Shown here: positions 52,502-61,921 of the stretch, in pieces
Layout of the letters: every line of letters begins with the position of its first letter
Position numbering within the stretch: position 1 is the first letter of the stretch
NCBI GenBank assembly: GCA_035519675.1
Contig: DATIWB010000099.1
Span: forward strand, 124,001-188,000
DNA: 64,000 bases
Origin: RPRB01 sp035519675
Lineage (GTDB): Bacteria > Myxococcota > Myxococcia > Myxococcales > Myxococcaceae
Reading direction: 5' to 3'
The notes under the pieces: model-generated
Seen by the model: only the letters and a program-made list of their open reading frames with translations
Told to the model about the DNA's origin: nothing
Databases searched by the model: none
Position numbers and translations under genes: made by a program

Positions 52502-53518
52502 ATGAGCATCGAGAGAATGCTTGGTGGAGGCTGCGCCGATCCCTTCCCGGTGTACCCGGCCCTCGCGGACACGCTCGTCGCTGCGCAGGTCCGGGCACCG
52601 CTGGAGCGTGATCCGACGGTGGCCCACGTACTCGGGACGTGTGCCGGGTACGCCTACGCGGATGCCGAGACGGTCTCCACGATGATGACCCGGCTCGGCC
52701 TCTGGGGTCACGGCTGCGTTCGGATCACCGAGGTGGTGGACGCGATGTTCGTCTACTCCACCGCGTACGTTCTGCAGAGCCAGTGTGGTCGAGTGGTGAT
52801 CCTCTGCTACCGAGGGACCGAACCGGGGATACTCGGGAACTGGCTGGGGGATTTCGACGTCGCTCCCGAGTCGGGCACCCTTTCCCTCGCCGATGGAACG
52901 GCGGAGCTTCGGGTACATGGCGGTTTTCACCGCAACCTCCGCGTGACGTGGTGGGCGGTCTTGAACGAGCTGACGGCTGCGCTGGCCGGGAAGTCCCTTG
53001 TCGATCACCGCACCGCCGTGCCTCACCCGCTGGAAGCGATCTACGTCTGCGGTCACAGCCTCGGCGGAGCCATGGCGATGCTCTTCGCGCTGAAGCTCGG
53101 CAGCGACGTCCATCATCGCGCGATCGGTGAGCGGGTCCGTGCCGTCTACACCTTCGGCCAGCCGATGACCGTCCTCGTGCCGCTGCCCCCGGGGATCGAG
53201 GCCTTGCACCGGAACGTGTTCCGCCACGTCCTGGTGCACGACCCGATCCCCGCGCTGCCCGCGACCACCTGGGGGCCGTTCACCCACTTGGGGCAGGAGT
53301 ACCGATTCCTCGACGGCGAGTGGCAACGTTCGGCCGCGCCGGTGGAGCAGCTCCCCAACATGCGGAACGTCCCGCGCATCGTGTTCAGCTTCCTCGAGCC
53401 TGGCAGACGGCGTGAGGCCTCTCGGTACGTGTTCAGCGAGCACGCACCGCAGCACTATCTCTCGGCGCTCCGCCCTCCAGGCCGGGTGACCGAGTTCGGC
53501 GACTGGACGAAGCCGTAG
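52502..53518 (+). CDS. Class 3 lipase-like serine hydrolase
   Basis: A 338-residue alpha/beta hydrolase of the fungal-lipase (class 3) type. The nucleophile elbow is YVCGHSLGGAMAM with Ser186. CYRGTEPGILGNWLGDFD and HGGFHRN precede it as in the family, and VLVHDPIPALP carries the acid. There is no signal peptide, so it is probably cytoplasmic or membrane-peripheral. It is in line with DUF1269 paralogue A (64 nt gap) and convergent with ftsH. Membrane lipid turnover is a possible role. Confidence 0.85.
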   Translation: MSIERMLGGGCADPFPVYPALADTLVAAQVRAPLERDPTVAHVLGTCAGYAYADAETVSTMMTRLGLWGHGCVRITEVVDAMFVYSTAYVLQSQCGRVVILCYRGTEPGILGNWLGDFDVAPESGTLSLADGTAELRVHGGFHRNLRVTWWAVLNELTAALAGKSLVDHRTAVPHPLEAIYVCGHSLGGAMAMLFALKLGSDVHHRAIGERVRAVYTFGQPMTVLVPLPPGIEALHRNVFRHVLVHDPIPALPATTWGPFTHLGQEYRFLDGEWQRSAAPVEQLPNMRNVPRIVFSFLEPGRRREASRYVFSEHAPQHYLSALRPPGRVTEFGDWTKP

Positions 53519-53568
53519 ACGTCGGCCCGGGAGCAGATCGGGGCGTGGTGGCGTTGGACCCGCGCTGC

Positions 53569-55524
53569 TCAGCTCACCGCGGTGATCTCCTGAGCCTCCT
53601 CGAGGCCAGCGGTCGCGGGATTCTCCTCGAGCGCCCGCTGGACGGCGCTGCCGTCCACCGACTCCTCCTTCAGCAGCTGGCTGGCCAGGGCCTCGAGCGC
53701 GGCGCGCCGACTCACCAGCAGCGCTCGCGCGCGCTGGTACTGCACGCCGACGATCCGCTGGACCTCCTCGTCGATGATCTCGCGCGTTCGGGGGCTGATC
53801 GCGCCGCCATCGAGCGAGGTCCCTCCGAGGTACTGGAACTGCGCACCGGCGTAGCGTACCGAGCCCAGCGCGTCGCTCATCCCGTACTCGGTGACCATGC
53901 GCCGGCACAGCTCCGTGGCATGCTGGATGTCGTCGCTGGCCCCGGTACTGATGGAGTCGAAGGACACCTTCTCCGCGGCACGTCCGCCCATCATGACCGC
54001 CAGGCGATCCTCCAGCTCGTCGCTGGTGAGGAGGAAGCGATCCTCGGTCGGAAGCTGCAGCGTGTAGCCCAGCGCCCCCCGGGTGTGCGGGACGATGCTG
54101 ATCTTGCTGACCGGATCGCCGTGCGGCACGAGCGCGGCGACGAGGGCGTGGCCGGCCTCGTGGTGGGCGACCGTGTTGCGCTCCCTCGCGTTCATGACCC
54201 GGGTCCGCTTCTCGAGCCCGGCGACCACGCGCTCGAGGGCGGTCTGGAAATCGTCGAGCGTGATGGCCTCGCCGTGCCGGCGCGCGGCCAGCAAGGCGGC
54301 CTCATTGACCACGTTCGCCAGGTCCGCGCCGCTGAAGCCCGGGGTCATCTGAGCGGCGCGCCCGATGTCGAAGTCCGGGGCCAGTCTGACCTTCCTGGTG
54401 TGGATGCGCAGGATCTCGGTCCGGCCGATCAGATCGGGGTTACCGACGGCGATCTGGCGGTCGAAGCGTCCGGCGCGGAGAAGCGCCGGGTCCAGGATCT
54501 CCGGCCGGTTGGTGGCGGCCATGAGAATCACCGGGTTGGCGGCATCGGTCTTGAAGCCGTCGATCTCCCCGAGAAGCTGGTTGAGCGTCTGCTCCCGCTC
54601 GTCGTTGGCCCCGATCCGTACCGTCCCGCCGCGGCTCTCGCCGATCGCGTCGATCTCGTCGATGAAGACGATCGCCGGAGCCACCTTGCGCGCCTGCTCG
54701 AAGAGGTCGCGGACTCGCGCCGCGCCGACCCCGACGAACATCTCCACGAACTCCGAGCCGCTGGTCTCGAAGAACGCGACTCGCGCCTCGCCGGCAGTCG
54801 CCTTGGCCAGCAGCGTCTTTCCGGTGCCAGGCGGCCCGACGAGCAGCACCCCCTTCGGGATGCGCCCACCGAGCGTGGTGAATCGCTCGGGCTCGCGGAG
54901 AAACTGGATGATCTCCTGCAGTTCGGCGATGGCCTCACCCGCACCACCGACGTCCTTGAAGGTGATGCCGACCTCCTCGGGCGTGACCACCGTGGCCTTG
55001 CTCTTGCCCACGCCGAAGAGGCCGGCCATGCCGCCTCCTGCTGCGCCCATCCGGCGGGCGGCGAAGGAGTAGAGCCCGAAGAGCAGCGCGGTGGGCAGGA
55101 TCCAGGAGAGGAGCAGGGCCCCGATGGGGCTCGATGGCCTGGCGAAGGAATACTTCACTCCAGCCTTGTCGAGGTCCTCGGTGAGCCTGGGATCCGCCTG
55201 GGGCTCGAGGAAGGTGGTGAAGGGGACCGTCGCCCCTGGCTGGGCGCCGGCCGTGCTGCTCTTGAGCGCTCCCTGGATGCGGTCGTGCCCGACGACCACC
55301 TGGACGACCTCGCCGCCGGCGACCTTGTGCTTGAATTCACTGTAAGTGATCTCGGTCGCACGCCCGGCCAGGGGAGCCAGAACGAACTCCTGGAAGGCCC
55401 ACATCACGACCAGCGCCGCCAGGAGGTAGCCGACGTTGAAGCGAAACTGGCGCTGACGCTGCTCCTGCCCCTTCCCGTCCTTCCGGCCATCCTTCGACGA
55501 GGTGGGCGGCTCGTGCTGGTCCAT
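53569..55524 (-). CDS. ftsH: ATP-dependent zinc metalloprotease FtsH
   Basis: A 651-residue membrane AAA+ protease that extracts and degrades membrane and regulatory proteins. Order: a hydrophilic 28-residue tail, TM1 (31-50), a periplasmic domain, TM2 (135-155), Walker A GPPGTGKT (230-237), pore motif FVG (263-265), Walker B VFIDEID, the SRH region and zinc site HEAGH (455-459). Its context (stress genes, not ftsJ/folP) suggests an accessory, stress-related copy. A local AT-rich stretch at 55535-55570 may be its promoter. Confidence 0.95.
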   Translation of the reverse strand: MDQHEPPTSSKDGRKDGKGQEQRQRQFRFNVGYLLAALVVMWAFQEFVLAPLAGRATEITYSEFKHKVAGGEVVQVVVGHDRIQGALKSSTAGAQPGATVPFTTFLEPQADPRLTEDLDKAGVKYSFARPSSPIGALLLSWILPTALLFGLYSFAARRMGAAGGGMAGLFGVGKSKATVVTPEEVGITFKDVGGAGEAIAELQEIIQFLREPERFTTLGGRIPKGVLLVGPPGTGKTLLAKATAGEARVAFFETSGSEFVEMFVGVGAARVRDLFEQARKVAPAIVFIDEIDAIGESRGGTVRIGANDEREQTLNQLLGEIDGFKTDAANPVILMAATNRPEILDPALLRAGRFDRQIAVGNPDLIGRTEILRIHTRKVRLAPDFDIGRAAQMTPGFSGADLANVVNEAALLAARRHGEAITLDDFQTALERVVAGLEKRTRVMNARERNTVAHHEAGHALVAALVPHGDPVSKISIVPHTRGALGYTLQLPTEDRFLLTSDELEDRLAVMMGGRAAEKVSFDSISTGASDDIQHATELCRRMVTEYGMSDALGSVRYAGAQFQYLGGTSLDGGAISPRTREIIDEEVQRIVGVQYQRARALLVSRRAALEALASQLLKEESVDGSAVQRALEENPATAGLEEAQEITAVS

Positions 55525-55816
55525 GTCAGGTCACTCCCCGAAATAATTCTTTTGGTTGCAATGGATGTACCCGCGGGAACTTTTCGATCCTTCACGGGAA
55601 CACGCCTTGCATCGCCGCCGGCAGCGCCCTTCTCGCCCAGGCGCGCGCGAACCTTCTGCGCTCCGGGCTCTCGTTGCACGCACCTCTCGCGCCATGCGGG
55701 TCGGGGCTCTCATTCGATGGTTCGGAGGTCAGCGTCGTCGTCGACGCACGCCTCGCCGCGCATCCATCCGGCCCCGTTCTTGTACGTGAGCTCGCTCGGA
55801 GATTGAGCGCACCCCG

Positions 55817-56740
55817 ATGCTGCGCATTGCCCACGTTTCCGACACCCACGTCCTCTCGACGAGCGAGATCGAGTGGCGCAAGATGCTCTTCAACAAGCGG
55901 CTCACCGGCCAGGCCAACACTCTCCTCCGGCGCGGACGGGTGCACCGCCGCGAGTACTTGCTGGCCGTGCTCGCCGCCGCCGCTGCGGGCGCCGATCACG
56001 TCGTCGTGACCGGCGACATCACCAACCTCGCTCTGGAGAGCGAGTACCAGGAGGCGCGTGCGCTACTCGATGGCGTTGCCCGCTCCGTCGAGGTCACGGT
56101 CATCCCCGGCAACCACGACATCTACCTTCCGTCCATTCACCGCGAGCGGCGCTTCCCCCATCACTTCCGGAGCTTCCTTCGGAGCGATCTCCCGGACCTG
56201 GCGCTCGACCTTCCCGCCGGCCCCTTCCCCTGCGTCAAGCTGCGCGGACCGGTGGCGATCATCGCCCTGTCGAGTGGTGTACCCCGCCCCCCCTTCGTCG
56301 CCGCTGGCTACCTCGGCAATGCGCAGCGAGAGGCCCTGGCGCGAGTGCTGGCTCATCGCGAGGTCGCCCATCGCACCCCGGTGATCCTGGTGCATCACCC
56401 GCCAGTCGACAGCCGGAGCCGCCTCGCCCAGCTCCGTGATGGCCTGGTCGACGCGGCGCCCCTGCGGGACACCCTCGCACCTCTGGGGCGAGGACTGGTG
56501 CTCTTCGGCCACCTCCACGTCCGGGTGCGCTGTGTGATCCGCACCGCCACCGGCACGCTGGAGGTCGTCGGTGCCAGCGGGGCTGCGCTCGACCACCCCG
56601 ATCCCTCGGTCCGCGCCGGCTTCAACCTCTACCAGGTCGGCGACGACGGACGGATCCTGACCCTCGAGGCGCACGTCCTCGACGGGCCAGGGACCGCCCT
56701 GCGGCGCGCCGACATCCCCGAGCGAGCGGCCTGCGTATGA
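55817..56740 (+). CDS. Calcineurin-like metallophosphoesterase
   Basis: A 307-residue phosphoesterase with the full metal set: IAHVSDTHV, VVTGDITN, VIPGNHD, VHHPP and FGHLHVR. Such enzymes cleave phosphodiesters, for example cyclic nucleotides, UDP-diacylglucosamine or glycerophosphodiesters. It is cytoplasmic by sequence. Its stop overlaps the ATG of the stress-domain/phospholipase D fusion, implying joint action, perhaps the PLD making or using a phosphomonoester handled here. Substrate is unknown. Confidence 0.9.
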   Translation: MLRIAHVSDTHVLSTSEIEWRKMLFNKRLTGQANTLLRRGRVHRREYLLAVLAAAAAGADHVVVTGDITNLALESEYQEARALLDGVARSVEVTVIPGNHDIYLPSIHRERRFPHHFRSFLRSDLPDLALDLPAGPFPCVKLRGPVAIIALSSGVPRPPFVAAGYLGNAQREALARVLAHREVAHRTPVILVHHPPVDSRSRLAQLRDGLVDAAPLRDTLAPLGRGLVLFGHLHVRVRCVIRTATGTLEVVGASGAALDHPDPSVRAGFNLYQVGDDGRILTLEAHVLDGPGTALRRADIPERAACV

Positions 56741-59424
56741 ACTACCGGCGGGTCCTCTTCATCACCGAGCTGGGGGTGGATCCCCGGGCGGCGGTGGCGC
56801 TGGTCCGGCGCGTCGCTCCTGCCGCCCAGCTCTTGGTCGTCGTCGTTCGCCTGCCCGAGCGTCAGATTGCCTGGCTTGCCGACCAGGCCCCCGGCGAGCT
56901 GAACCAGGCCTCGCACGCGGCGCTGGAGAGCCTGCGCGCCTCGACCGCCGGGGCGGGGGAGCGGGTGGAGCTGAAGCTGGCGCACCGGCTCGCCACCGAC
57001 GAGGTGGTGGAGCTGGCGGCGGCGTCGGACATCGACCTGCTCGCCGCTGGCCCGCTCCCGCTGAGCGGTCTTTCCGTCCTGGCCGAGGTGCGGAAGCGCC
57101 ATCCCCTCGCCGTGCTGTGGACTGCTGACGCCCCCACCATGGATCGCCCGGTCACCGAGCTGTTGTGCTTCGCGCCGGGCAACCGCGAGCGCGCCGCCGT
57201 CGCCTCGTTCCTGCGCGCTCATGGCAATCCCGCGCTGCACGCCCGGGTCATGCTGCGCAGGCCCGAAGCCCTCGGCCAGCTCTCCGCCGCACCGGACATG
57301 GCGGGCATCACCGCACGGGTGGATCCGGTGCCGCTCGCTGGAGGGCTGAGCTCCCTGCTGGGCAGAGAGGCAGCTCAGAGCCCCATCGACCTGCTGGTGC
57401 TGGCGCGGTTCCCCGGCGCCCTGCTGCCCCTGGCTGCCTGGCCAGCTCCGCCCCTCATCCTTCCGCCGATGGAGGTGGCCCCGACCGTGCTGCGGCGGGC
57501 GATCGATGTGCCTGATCTCGTGCAGGAAGCCGGCGCGCTCCGTGTGCGCGTCGACTATGCCTCCGGGGTGGGCCGCCGCGATCCCATCCCCGACCAGCGG
57601 GTGGGGTTCGTCTCCGGCGGCCGCGTGGTGGCGGTCATCACCACCAGCCACGGCGAGGGTGAGCTGCCCGCCGGCCTCGAGGTCCCTTCCCTCGGCGTCT
57701 GCCGGGTCCCGGAGGACGCCGATCCCGGTCCGCTCGCCCCGGTCGAGGTGCAGGTCGGGATCATCCGGCCCGGCTCCCGGCCGTTGCTGCTCCTCGACGC
57801 CGGCCTCGCCGACCGGGAGCTGTTCCTTCTTGCCGGAGTCCCGGCAGACGCCGCCGACCTGCTCGCGGTGCGACTTCGCGCCACCCAGAGCTGCAAGGCC
57901 ATTCGCGCCCGTTTGCTGGCCGCCGGGCTCCGTCCGGTGGTCGCCGACGCCAGCACCGTCCTGGACGAAGGGGAGGCGCTCGACGTGGGTGAAACCCTGG
58001 ATCCGGTACGTCTCGCGCGCGTGGGGGCTCGAATGCGCTGCGCCGGGTTCCCGGTGGTGGGCATCGTCCACGGTGGCAGACGCTCGCCGCGGACCATCGG
58101 GTTCAGGGCGGTGACGGCGACCGAGGCCGCCGCCACCCGCTGGTACCTTGACGCCCCGCCCGACAGGACCGTGTCCGTCGGCGCTCGCCTCGAGGCGACG
58201 ACCGGCGCTTCACTCATCACCGGCAACCGGGTCGAGCTCGAGCTCGACAACGCCAGGGCGCGCCACTGGTTGCTCGACGCCATCGCTGCCAGCCGTGAGC
58301 GGTTTCACCTCCAGGTGTACATGGCGGTGGACGACGACGTCGGCAGTGCGGTCGAGGCAGCGCTGGCGGCGGCCGGTGCCCGAGGGGTCGCCGTGCGCGT
58401 GCTCGTCGATTCGTTGCACGGGCTTCACGGATCGCTCGGACAGCACAATCCGCTGCTCGAGCGCCTCGGCAAACGTCCCGGGGTCGAGGTCCGCGTGTCG
58501 CGGCCGGTCACGGGCCTGCCCTCGCTCGAGGACCTGAAACAGCGGGACCACCGCAAGATCGCCATCGCCGATGGCGCCACCGGCCTCGTCGGCGGGCGCA
58601 ACCTCTCGCACGAGTACTACACCGGGTTCGAGGAGGTGCGGCTCACGCCCGAGTCACCGTGGCGCCAGGTGCCGTGGCTCGACGCCGGCGCGCGGGTCGA
58701 GGGCCCGGCCGTCACCGCGCTGGACCGCTCCTTTCTCGAGGCCTGGACCGAGGCGGGAGGCGCGGCATTCGCGATCGCCGACCGCCCGCCGGTCGGGGAG
58801 ACCAAGCTCCGGGTCGTCGTCCACCATGGGTTGCAGGACGCCGCGACCCTCGAGGCCTACCTGGCGCTCATCGAGACCGCGCAATCCCACCTCTACGCCG
58901 TGAACGGGTTCCCGCTGATCCTGGAGATCCAGCATGCGCTCTTGCGTGCGCGCCGCCGAGGAGTCCGGGTCTGCACTCTCTTCGGCCACCTGACGCCCAC
59001 CCACGGCGCCACACCGTTCGAGGGCCCCTTTGCCAGCGCGCGAACCGCGGCGACACAGCTGGTGCATTCGCGGATGGACGCGCTGATCGCCGCAGGCGGG
59101 GAGGGCTATCGCTTCTCCGTTCCCCCACAGCCTGGATGGACCGAGGGCCTCGGTGCAGTGCGCTCGCACGTGCACGCCAAGGTGATGAGCGCCGACGGCC
59201 GGGTCTGCGCGGTCGGGAGCGCCAACCTGGACATCACCGCCGGCTACTGGGAGAGCGAGCTCCTCCTGCTGGTGGAGGATCCCCCGGTCACCAGGGCTCT
59301 GGAGGCCCGCATCGAGGCGCTCATCGCCCGCTCGGACCGCGTGGATCGGAGCGATCCCGCGTGGCAGCAATTCGCCAGCCGCCGCCAGTGGATGCGGCGC
59401 TGGCCCGGCGTCCTCTCGATCTGA
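56737..59424 (+). CDS. Fusion of universal-stress-like domains to a phospholipase D module
   Basis: An 895-residue protein. Residues 1-125 and about 135-255 resemble two UspA-like Rossmann domains (RRVLFITELGVDP, DIDLLAAGPLPLS; then TELLCFAPGNRERAA, IDLLVLARFPGALL) without the ATP-binding Gly motif. Residues 260-470 are an unassigned lobe. Residues 480-895 form a cardiolipin-synthase-like PLD with two HKD motifs, H605-K607-D612 and H813-K815-D820, each followed by Gly-Ser/Gly-Gly. No membrane helix is evident. Phosphatidyl transfer or phospholipid hydrolysis under stress is inferred. I know no such standard fusion. Confidence 0.85.
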   Translation: MNYRRVLFITELGVDPRAAVALVRRVAPAAQLLVVVVRLPERQIAWLADQAPGELNQASHAALESLRASTAGAGERVELKLAHRLATDEVVELAAASDIDLLAAGPLPLSGLSVLAEVRKRHPLAVLWTADAPTMDRPVTELLCFAPGNRERAAVASFLRAHGNPALHARVMLRRPEALGQLSAAPDMAGITARVDPVPLAGGLSSLLGREAAQSPIDLLVLARFPGALLPLAAWPAPPLILPPMEVAPTVLRRAIDVPDLVQEAGALRVRVDYASGVGRRDPIPDQRVGFVSGGRVVAVITTSHGEGELPAGLEVPSLGVCRVPEDADPGPLAPVEVQVGIIRPGSRPLLLLDAGLADRELFLLAGVPADAADLLAVRLRATQSCKAIRARLLAAGLRPVVADASTVLDEGEALDVGETLDPVRLARVGARMRCAGFPVVGIVHGGRRSPRTIGFRAVTATEAAATRWYLDAPPDRTVSVGARLEATTGASLITGNRVELELDNARARHWLLDAIAASRERFHLQVYMAVDDDVGSAVEAALAAAGARGVAVRVLVDSLHGLHGSLGQHNPLLERLGKRPGVEVRVSRPVTGLPSLEDLKQRDHRKIAIADGATGLVGGRNLSHEYYTGFEEVRLTPESPWRQVPWLDAGARVEGPAVTALDRSFLEAWTEAGGAAFAIADRPPVGETKLRVVVHHGLQDAATLEAYLALIETAQSHLYAVNGFPLILEIQHALLRARRRGVRVCTLFGHLTPTHGATPFEGPFASARTAATQLVHSRMDALIAAGGEGYRFSVPPQPGWTEGLGAVRSHVHAKVMSADGRVCAVGSANLDITAGYWESELLLLVEDPPVTRALEARIEALIARSDRVDRSDPAWQQFASRRQWMRRWPGVLSI

Positions 59425-59522
59425 CCGCGGGCCGCGCAGTGCTTGCGCGCGTGGGTGAATCTTCTGCATTCCGTGCAGCCCTAACCGCCCGCAACATCTG
59501 TGCTTTCCAGCAAGATGCCACG

Positions 59523-59539
59523 CATGCCCTGTGGGCATG
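59523..59539. promoter_or_regulatory. 7-bp inverted repeat before the second DUF1269 gene
   Basis: CATGCCC (59523-59529) and GGGCATG (59533-59539) are exact reverse complements around TGT, within the 244-bp gap before the DUF1269/HdeD/M48 operon. It has no T-tract, so an operator is more likely than a terminator. Confidence 0.4.
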
Positions 59540-59668
59540 ATTCGTGATTGCTCCCACCCTGCGAACCCTCCGCTTGCACCTGTCGCTCCGGGTCAGAGCC
59601 GCGCAGACGCATCCGGCTGAGCTCGCCAACGGCGCGAGACGGTGCTCCGTCCGCGCAGGAGGACCTCG

Positions 59669-60403
59669 ATGGATCGCATGCTGGTGGTCGTCTTCGACGA
59701 CGAGAAGAAGGCTTATGAGGGCAGGAAGGCGCTCCTGCAACTCGATGCGGAGGGAAGCGTGTTCGTCTACGCCTCCGCGGTGGTGGCAAAAGGCAGCGAC
59801 GGAACGGCTGCAGTGAAGCAGGAGGACTCCGCCCCGCTGGGGACGCTGCTCGGCACCTCACTGGGAGTGATGATCGGCTTGCTGGCTGGACCGGCAGGCG
59901 CGGCGGCGGGCGCCGCGGCAGGCGCGGCGGCGACCGGCGCGGCGATCGGCGGCCTGAGCGGGGCGACGGTGGGGTCGATCGTGGACATCGACCAGCTGCG
60001 CATCGGTAACGACTTCATCGACGATGTCCGCAAGGGGCTCTCGCCGGGGAAGGCAGCCGTGGTGGCGGAGGTCGACGAGGAGTGGACCACCCCGGTCGAT
60101 CTCCGGATGGAGAAGCTCGGGGGCACCGTCTACCGGCGGTCGTTCTCCGAGATCCGGGACATCGCCAACGACGAGGACGCCGCGGCGATCAAGGCGGACA
60201 TCGCGCAATACAAGGCGGAGCGGGCGCAGGCCAGCGCCGAGATGAAGGCCAAGCTCCTGGACCGCATCAACAAGCTGGACTCCAAGCTCCAGGCCCGGAT
60301 CCAGAAGGCGAAGGAAGGGCGCGAGGCGGCAAAGCGGGCCGCCCAGGCCAAGGCGGACCGCGCCAAGGTGAAGGCCGCCATCGCCCAGGCGAGAGCCCCG
60401 TGA
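59669..60403 (+). CDS. DUF1269 family protein (paralogue B)
   Basis: A 244-residue paralogue of the protein at 51766, sharing RMLVVVFDDEKKAYEGRKALLQL, YASAVVAKGSDGTAAVKQE and RRSFSEIRDIANDED. Its hydrophobic hairpin (about 62-110) is longer and Ala/Gly-rich, and the C-terminal coiled coil is Lys/Ala-rich. AGGAGG precedes the ATG. It begins an apparent operon with HdeD-like and M48 genes. Likely membrane-associated; function unknown. Confidence 0.85.
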   Translation: MDRMLVVVFDDEKKAYEGRKALLQLDAEGSVFVYASAVVAKGSDGTAAVKQEDSAPLGTLLGTSLGVMIGLLAGPAGAAAGAAAGAAATGAAIGGLSGATVGSIVDIDQLRIGNDFIDDVRKGLSPGKAAVVAEVDEEWTTPVDLRMEKLGGTVYRRSFSEIRDIANDEDAAAIKADIAQYKAERAQASAEMKAKLLDRINKLDSKLQARIQKAKEGREAAKRAAQAKADRAKVKAAIAQARAP

Positions 60404-60419
60404 CCGGGAGGGAAACGCC

Positions 60420-61013
60420 ATGACCACGACGACAAGTGGACAACGACCCATTCTCGATGAGGTCAAGCACCGCTCCGGATGGGCGGTGTTCATGGGACTG
60501 CTGACCATCGCGCTGGGGATCGTCCTGCTGATGTACCCCTTCGCCACCGCCACCGCGACGACACTGTTCGTCGGCTCCATCCTCACGCTCGTCGGCGTGG
60601 TGGAGATCGGCCTTGCCTTCGCCTCCCAGACGCCGGGGACGTTCTTCCTCCGGCTGCTCATGGCGGTGCTCTACGGCTTCACCGGGATCGTGCTCATCGT
60701 GAATCCGTTCGCCGGGGCCGCGAGCCTGACGCTCTTCGTCGGGTGCATGCTGGTCCTGCGGGGGATCCTGGCGATGGTCGCCGCCTTCCAGGTCCGGCCG
60801 CTGAACGGCTGGGGCTGGCTGGTCGTCGACTCCCTCGCCAACCTCGCCGCTGGCATCCTCATCATCGCCAAGTGGCCGTCGAGCACGGCGTGGGCGGTGG
60901 GGACGCTGGTGGGCGCCTCGGTGCTGGTGACGGGGATCTCCCGGACCATCGTCGCCGCGCAGGTCCGGCGCGGCGCGGGGGACGTGGGACGGCTGACGAA
61001 GGCACCTGCGTGA
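60420..61013 (+). CDS. HdeD/DUF308 family membrane protein
   Basis: A 197-residue protein with six transmembrane helices in three pairs, the DUF308 pattern of HdeD, an acid-resistance membrane protein. Examples are VFMGLLTIALGIVLLMYP, TLFVGSILTLVGVVEIGLAF and LMAVLYGFTGIVLIVNPFAG. It follows DUF1269 paralogue B by 16 nt and its stop overlaps the M48 protease GTG. A role in envelope stress is inferred from the family and neighbours. Confidence 0.9.
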   Translation: MTTTTSGQRPILDEVKHRSGWAVFMGLLTIALGIVLLMYPFATATATTLFVGSILTLVGVVEIGLAFASQTPGTFFLRLLMAVLYGFTGIVLIVNPFAGAASLTLFVGCMLVLRGILAMVAAFQVRPLNGWGWLVVDSLANLAAGILIIAKWPSSTAWAVGTLVGASVLVTGISRTIVAAQVRRGAGDVGRLTKAPA

Positions 61014-61846
61014 GAAGTGCAGGTCACAGGGCCACGGTCTCCTTGACCGTGGCCCTCCTCGCCGCCCCGCTGGTCGTCAGCGGGCTTCCGCTGGCCGGCA
61101 GGGCGGCGGCTTCGGAGCAGCAGCAGTCGACGGATGTGGAGGTCCAGCTCGGGCAGGAGGTCTTCGACGAGCTGAAGGCCAAGGGGATGATCGTCGCCGG
61201 CTCGCCCCTCTACGACACGCTGAAGCCGCTCGAGGCGCAGATCGTCCGCGTCGCCCAGCCGCGCTACGAACATCCGTTCCGCTTCTACCTGGTCCACATG
61301 GCCCAGCCGAACGCCTTCTCCACCCCGGGCGGGAACGTCTACGTGGGGGATGCGCTGCTCTTCTTCGTCAAGAATCGCGAGGAGCTCGCCGGAACGCTGT
61401 GCCACGAGGTGGCGCATACCATCCATCACGACACGGTGACCCTGATGGAGAAGCGCGAGCAGCTGCTGCTCAAGAGCCTGGGGGCCGTGGTCCTGCTCGG
61501 CCCGACCCGCGCGCATCTCCTGGCCCTCGCGCTTCTGGGAAAGCTCAACTCCCTCGGCTACTCGCGAGAGGTCGAATCACGCGCGGACCTCACCGGGGCG
61601 GACATCTGCGCGGCGGCGGGTCTGAATCCCTGGGGGCTGGTGTGGCTGTTCAAGGACTTCCAGGACGCACAGGTTGGACAGGCTCCCGAGCTGCTGGCCG
61701 ACCACCCGAACAACGTCCATCGCATCCAGGCGCTGGAGGAGTATTTCAAGAAGGCCCCGAACGTCTTCGGGAAGTTCAATCCCGATCCGCGGTCGGCGAC
61801 CCAGATGAAGCTTCCAGCCGACACCGCCGAGACGTTCCTGCGCTGA
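61010..61846 (+). CDS. M48 family zinc metalloprotease, exported
   Basis: A 278-residue protease with a signal-peptide-like N-terminus (TVSLTVALLAAPLVVSGLPLAG), the NAFSTPGGNVYVGDALL region, zinc site HEVAH (132-136) and the third ligand in REVESRAD (about 187-193). It resembles BepA/LoiP-type periplasmic M48 enzymes rather than multi-pass HtpX, and has no TPR domain. The GTG overlaps the HdeD-like stop. Quality control of outer-membrane proteins is likely. Confidence 0.9.
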   Translation: MRSAGHRATVSLTVALLAAPLVVSGLPLAGRAAASEQQQSTDVEVQLGQEVFDELKAKGMIVAGSPLYDTLKPLEAQIVRVAQPRYEHPFRFYLVHMAQPNAFSTPGGNVYVGDALLFFVKNREELAGTLCHEVAHTIHHDTVTLMEKREQLLLKSLGAVVLLGPTRAHLLALALLGKLNSLGYSREVESRADLTGADICAAAGLNPWGLVWLFKDFQDAQVGQAPELLADHPNNVHRIQALEEYFKKAPNVFGKFNPDPRSATQMKLPADTAETFLR

Positions 61847-61921
61847 GTGCCGCGCCTGGCTCGGGCCATCCCCGATCTGGGGCGCATCGTAATCACCGGC
61901 TGGAGGCGACGCCGCAGGCAC

